This document shows, piece by piece, positions 46,401 to 49,378 of a stretch of DNA of 49,378 nt (the first letter of the stretch is position 1; each line of letters begins with the position of its first letter). A model generated the notes under the pieces. That model did not search any database and had not been told where the DNA came from. It worked only from the letters and a program-made list of their open reading frames with translations. Source of the DNA: Heterotrichella gracilis (taxonomy: Eukaryota; Sar; Xanthophyceae; Tribonematales; Xanthonemataceae); contig JAULBX010026363.1 in NCBI GenBank assembly GCA_032358255.1, positions 1 through 49,378 of the forward strand, read 5' to 3'. A program made the position numbers and the translations under genes.

Positions 46401-47328
46401 CAGGGTCCACCACGCATATGGGCACAGGCAGGTCGCCACCCACCAGGTCAGGCAGGGTGGAGAAGCAGTGGCTGCACAGGGGGAGGGGAGGGGTGACCAA
46501 ACCCACACTCCAGCAAACAAAACACAACACTCAGCAATAAACAGTGGCGTGGACCCCCTCGTGCAGGTTTCTGTGCGTGGCGCAGGCTGCTGTGAGTGTG
46601 TCTCACCCGTATGGCGAGTGCATGTGCTGGTGCGGGAAGGTGACCGAGGCGTAGGGCTGCGGCAGGCACTTGCACCCGCTGACAGTCACACCAGGAGAGG
46701 TGATGGACAGGCCTGGGGAAGGGGGAGGGAGGTGCGGGTGAACAGGGTGGTGGGGTGGTGGGGCAGCACGCTGAGCCCCACAGGCAGGCCCGCCGTGGAT
46801 GGCAGTGGGGGCGCATGTGCACATGTGTGCTACAGCAAGCACCACGCAGGCCAGCGGAGAGGCACTCATAAGAGCAGCTGGGGGGGAGGGGCCTGCACTG
46901 ACCTGCCGCTGCATCAGGGTGCAGGCTGGACCCAGCAGGCTGTGCTGACCCTGCTGCGTTGGTGGGTGTGGGGTGGAGCGTTTCGTTGCTGTGCCCCTGT
47001 GAGCGCCAGTAGCTGGACTGGAAGAAGTCGAGCACCTGGCCCTCGGAGGGGGTTTCCTGCAGGCGGACAGGGGGGGAGGGGTGTGTGGAGCACAAGGCGA
47101 ACCAGCTGACTCTTGAGGGCCAGAAAGGTGGGTTGCGTGGGGCTGCACGGGGCCATCAGCATCTATACAACGTGCCTCTACCTGTGTGTCTTGAGTTGCC
47201 ACCAGGACCAAGCACAACCACAGCAGTACCAGCAACGACCATGGGTGCGCTAGGTGCCTCAGTGGCAGGCTGGCACCTTGCCGCTGGTGCCTCACTTGGT
47301 GGGGCACCTTGGCAGGAGTAACCCCCAT
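40415..47328 (-). CDS. Receptor-like TKL protein kinase with cysteine-rich ectodomain
   Basis: Fourteen exons (first 47328-47182, then 47056-46903, 46712-46607, 46471-46335, 46138-45932, 45553-45327, 45109-44744, 44434-44146, 43981-43789, 43445-43211, 42643-42384, 42080-41963, 41710-41505, about 41150-40415) give 1126 residues. The signal peptide core is LLVLLWLCLVLVA. The ectodomain, about 500 residues, is Cys-rich with N-glycosylation sites (NETL, NYSG, NGSY, NTTQ, NITR, NRTR). One segment (W-x-C...RRWCPIQAGSC...DWDHC) recalls fibronectin type II spacing, but I recognise no domain. A membrane segment lies at about 564-586. The cytoplasmic kinase has GKGNYGKVYHALL, VAVKVLD, VVHLDVKSANILL, GDVGLAHML, GTWAWMAPEVV and DVFSYGVVLWEVVTGE, a tyrosine-kinase-like/MAP3K type. 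HLD replaces HRD and DVG replaces DFG, so it is a non-RD kinase. The tail is Ser/Gly-rich. Likely role: cell-surface sensing; the ligand is unknown. Confidence 0.88.
42679..42901. mobile_element. AT-rich insertion flanked by 9-bp direct repeats, receptor kinase intron
   Basis: A block of about 223 bp of very AT-rich sequence lies in the intron between the Gly-loop exon and the VAVKVLD exon. It is bounded by perfect 9-bp direct repeats, cacgatggc at 42670-42678 and 42902-42910. The abrupt composition change at both repeats is the signature of insertion with target-site duplication. I see no strong terminal inverted repeats and no coding capacity, so the class (MITE, hAT-like with 8-bp duplication, or other) is open. 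Confidence 0.65.
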
Positions 47329-48260
47329 TGCATTGCCCCAAAGGTTATTCATAACCCAGGCAGGTGGCTGCTCTTCCATTTCAGTATCATCCCAGCGCCC
47401 TACACCGTGTGCCAGGTTGCACGGCACACACTGTCCCTACACGGTGCTGCACATCGATGGAAGTTCGAACATCACAATGGGCAGTGTGGTATGTGCACTG
47501 CGCGCTAAGGAAGTAGTTTGGGACCAAAAGTGTAAACGATGGGTTTGGGAGGTGTTCAGTTGACGCAGCTAGGTGTGGGTCCCTATGCCCAATATGAGCA
47601 ATTCAGCTGCGCAGTACTCTTTCCTTCATGAAGCAATTGAGCACGAAGAATGTCACGCAACACGTCGCCAGCACACTATTACGTCAGCCGACAAACTACG
47701 CGAGTTTTCCAAAAGCTCCTTGTAGGCAAGCCTGGCACGGTTATTTTATATCGATACACGTCTCTGCCACATTTGTGTGCTTGGCTGATCACCAGCTTCA
47801 AAGTAATTCCCGCCAAAAATTGATGACCGTATCATGAGTCAGACCAGTGCCACTGGCAGTGGCCACGACAGAGCGCTTACATAAAGGTGACCATATTTGT
47901 CTCTGGGTGCCGGGCAATTTTCTGTTGACATCACTACGGCCCATGATCGCCCGCAAGTTGGGCTGGCAAGGAGTGCCAGAACAAGGTTGGGCTTTGCACT
48001 TCGATCACCTGCGCTCCATGCCATGACGCAAGCAGCTCTTGGCAACGCTGCCAGGAGCCCCCCCCCACACACACACAGCACCCTCCACAGAACACCAAGT
48101 GCGCTGCCAGGTCACAAACGGTTCCCTGTCAATAGCACCCTCCCTACTACTTCAGCTGGTGTCAAGTGCCCAGTCACAAAGCCATGCCACAACCTGACAG
48201 GCCTGCAAGCTAATTGACACAGCGCGTGGCCTTAAACTATGACACTTGCGTTACGTCGTG
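47329..48260. other. Intergenic region between receptor kinase and TMEM70-like genes
   Basis: Both flanking genes read leftward, so this holds the receptor kinase promoter and 5' UTR (near 47329-47800) and the TMEM70-like 3' UTR (near 48000-48260). In-frame ATGs at about 47352, 47379 and 47427 could extend the receptor kinase N-terminus by 8 to 33 residues. No other feature was seen. Confidence 0.5.
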
Positions 48261-49378
48261 TCACTGCGTACTGCTGCTGCTGCTGGTGCTCTGCTGCTGC
48301 TGCTGCTGCTGCTGCTCTGGTTGCGGGGCCTGTGGTGTGGCCAGCTCCCAGTGCGTCAGCTGTGCCAGCAGTTTCTTGTCTGCAAAGTTGTCGGTGTCTA
48401 TGTACAGCACGTGGCCGCCAACCTGGGCGGAGGTGACAGGCAAGCTCAGAAGCCCCGATTATGCAGCGCCATAAGGCTAAAAACACATGTGCACGCGTGT
48501 CGAAACCAATGGGACTCCACCACCAACAGCCATCCACCAAACAGCCAAAAAAAAACAGCAGCGCGTCACACAGTTGCAGTGGCAAGCACCCTCCCACCCT
48601 CTTGCAACCTGTGGGCCAAACCATAGAACGGGCTACACCAAACACAAGCCCAGGCAGAACAACTGTATATATATAACTAGACAGCATCAGACCCCACCCT
48701 TTTCCCGGTCCCAACCCCCACCTGGAACGTTGACAGCGGCCGCACGGTGTCTGGCGGCTGGGTCTGGCCCACCTGGAAGTCTATGCTGCGCGGCTGTGCC
48801 AGTAGCGAGAGGAAGTGCACATGCACACGGCCACTGGGATGGTGGTACGTCAGGCGCTGCACGTAGGGGGAGGTGAACCAGTGGAGCAGGCCTGCGCGAG
48901 GGAGGGGGGGGGGGGTGGAGTGGGTGTGAGGGCATGACGATGGACCATGTGAGGGCTTGCCAGACATGATACCATAATGCAATGCACAAATCAGGAGCGG
49001 CTGATCCCCAGGGATTGCTCATCATTGCCTCAGCTGGCCTGACTGGCGCAACAAACAAAATAGTGCCAGTGGGCCACCTCCAAGCACGCACACCCCTTGC
49101 CGTCCCTGGCCACCGCTGCCCCACCAGTGCTGCACATGTCCAGCCACCCATGGTGCAGCATGCCCGACCCCCGTACCTGTTGTGAACAGCCCGAAGCCCA
49201 CCAGCGTTGCGCCGATGCTTGCCTTGGCCGCCAGGCCCGAGGCGGGGTCACCCATTGCAATGATGAGCGGGCCCCCGCACAGTGTGGCTGCGCAGGAGAA
49301 CAGGCTGAGCATCTTCAGGCGGCGCACGGTGACGGCCAGGGGGGCAACGTATTCGAAGGTGTCTCGGGGGTGGGGGGT
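48261..49378 (-). CDS. TMEM70: TMEM70-like mitochondrial membrane protein, 5' part outside the window
   Basis: Three exons are seen (from the window edge to 49177, 48891-48722, 48422-48261); the N-terminus lies beyond the right edge. Visible residues begin near DTFEYVAPLAVTVRRLKMLS. Two hydrophobic segments follow (SLFSCAATLCGGPLIIAMG and ASIGATLVGFGLFTTGLLHW), then SPYVQRLTYH and a soluble domain ending VGGHVLYIDTDNFADKKLL. This order (RR-x-K, membrane hairpin, LLHW/F, YV-x-RL-x-Y) is that of TMEM70/TMEM186-type proteins. Human TMEM70 is an inner-membrane factor for ATP synthase assembly, so a respiratory-complex assembly role is inferred. The last 25 residues are a Gln and Ser run from a CAG/CAA repeat (about 48264-48320) not expected to be functional. 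The intron phases of all three exons agree. Confidence 0.75.
48270..48320 (-). repeat. CAG/CTG-type trinucleotide repeat encoding Gln/Ser tail
   Basis: On the + strand the sequence is mostly ctg/tgc triplets with a few interruptions. On the - strand it encodes consecutive glutamines and then serines at the C-terminus of the TMEM70-like protein. Repeat length probably varies between strains. Confidence 0.85.

Noticed and set aside
1..49378. tRNA, rRNA, CRISPR or prophage features
   Set aside because: Reading both strands I saw no cloverleaf with a conserved T-loop, no rRNA signature, no regularly spaced repeats and no phage gene. A covariance-model scan would be needed to exclude a tRNA completely.

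Overview
The window is nuclear DNA of an intron-rich eukaryote, most likely a core chlorophyte green alga; I cannot name the genus. Reasons: GC-rich exons with strongly G/C-ending codons, many short GT-AG introns in all phases, long Gln/Ser/Gly/Ala-rich low-complexity protein regions, and a plant/algal gene set (nucleus-encoded Ycf20-like protein with a probable plastid leader, malate dehydrogenase with a PTS2 peroxisomal signal, plant-type GH5 mannanase). I saw no bacterial operons, CRISPR array, rRNA or tRNA. Gene models were built by hand from reading frame, intron phase and family conservation. In every intact model all visible exon joins agree in phase and the complete models sum to a whole number of codons. 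Exon edges may be off by one or two bases.

Layout: (1) 3223-6218, +, SNF1/MARK-class Ser/Thr kinase with a UBA-like domain, broken by three net -1 frameshifts; a Ser/Pro-rich stretch upstream may be its N-terminus. (2) 8078-12515, +, a 1128-residue protein with five Tudor-like domains and a Gln-rich tail. (3) 14066-19853, -, secreted GH5 mannanase-like enzyme with EGF-like and PAN/apple-like C-terminal modules. (4) 20252-23558, +, peroxisomal-type NAD malate dehydrogenase, divergent from (3). (5) 24531-25588, -, Ycf20-like protein. (6) 28049-31375, +, TBL2-like membrane-anchored WD40 protein. (7) 32647-34569, +, F-box/FBA protein of the glycoprotein-binding class. (8) 35929-38218, +, membrane protein resembling DUF6544. 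(9) 40415-47328, -, receptor-like TKL kinase with an unrecognised cysteine-rich ectodomain. (10) 48261 to the window edge, -, TMEM70-like mitochondrial protein, 5' end missing.

The genes do not form one pathway; this is an ordinary mosaic of housekeeping, organelle and signalling genes. A secretory or ER theme recurs (mannanase, receptor kinase, TBL2-like, glycoprotein F-box), but I take it as coincidence. The mobile-DNA signal is in introns: a hAT-like MITE in the malate dehydrogenase gene and an AT-rich insert flanked by 9-bp direct repeats in the receptor kinase gene. The most unusual items are the five-Tudor protein, the receptor kinase ectodomain and non-canonical catalytic motifs, the mannanase-EGF-PAN architecture, and the decaying kinase among otherwise intact genes.
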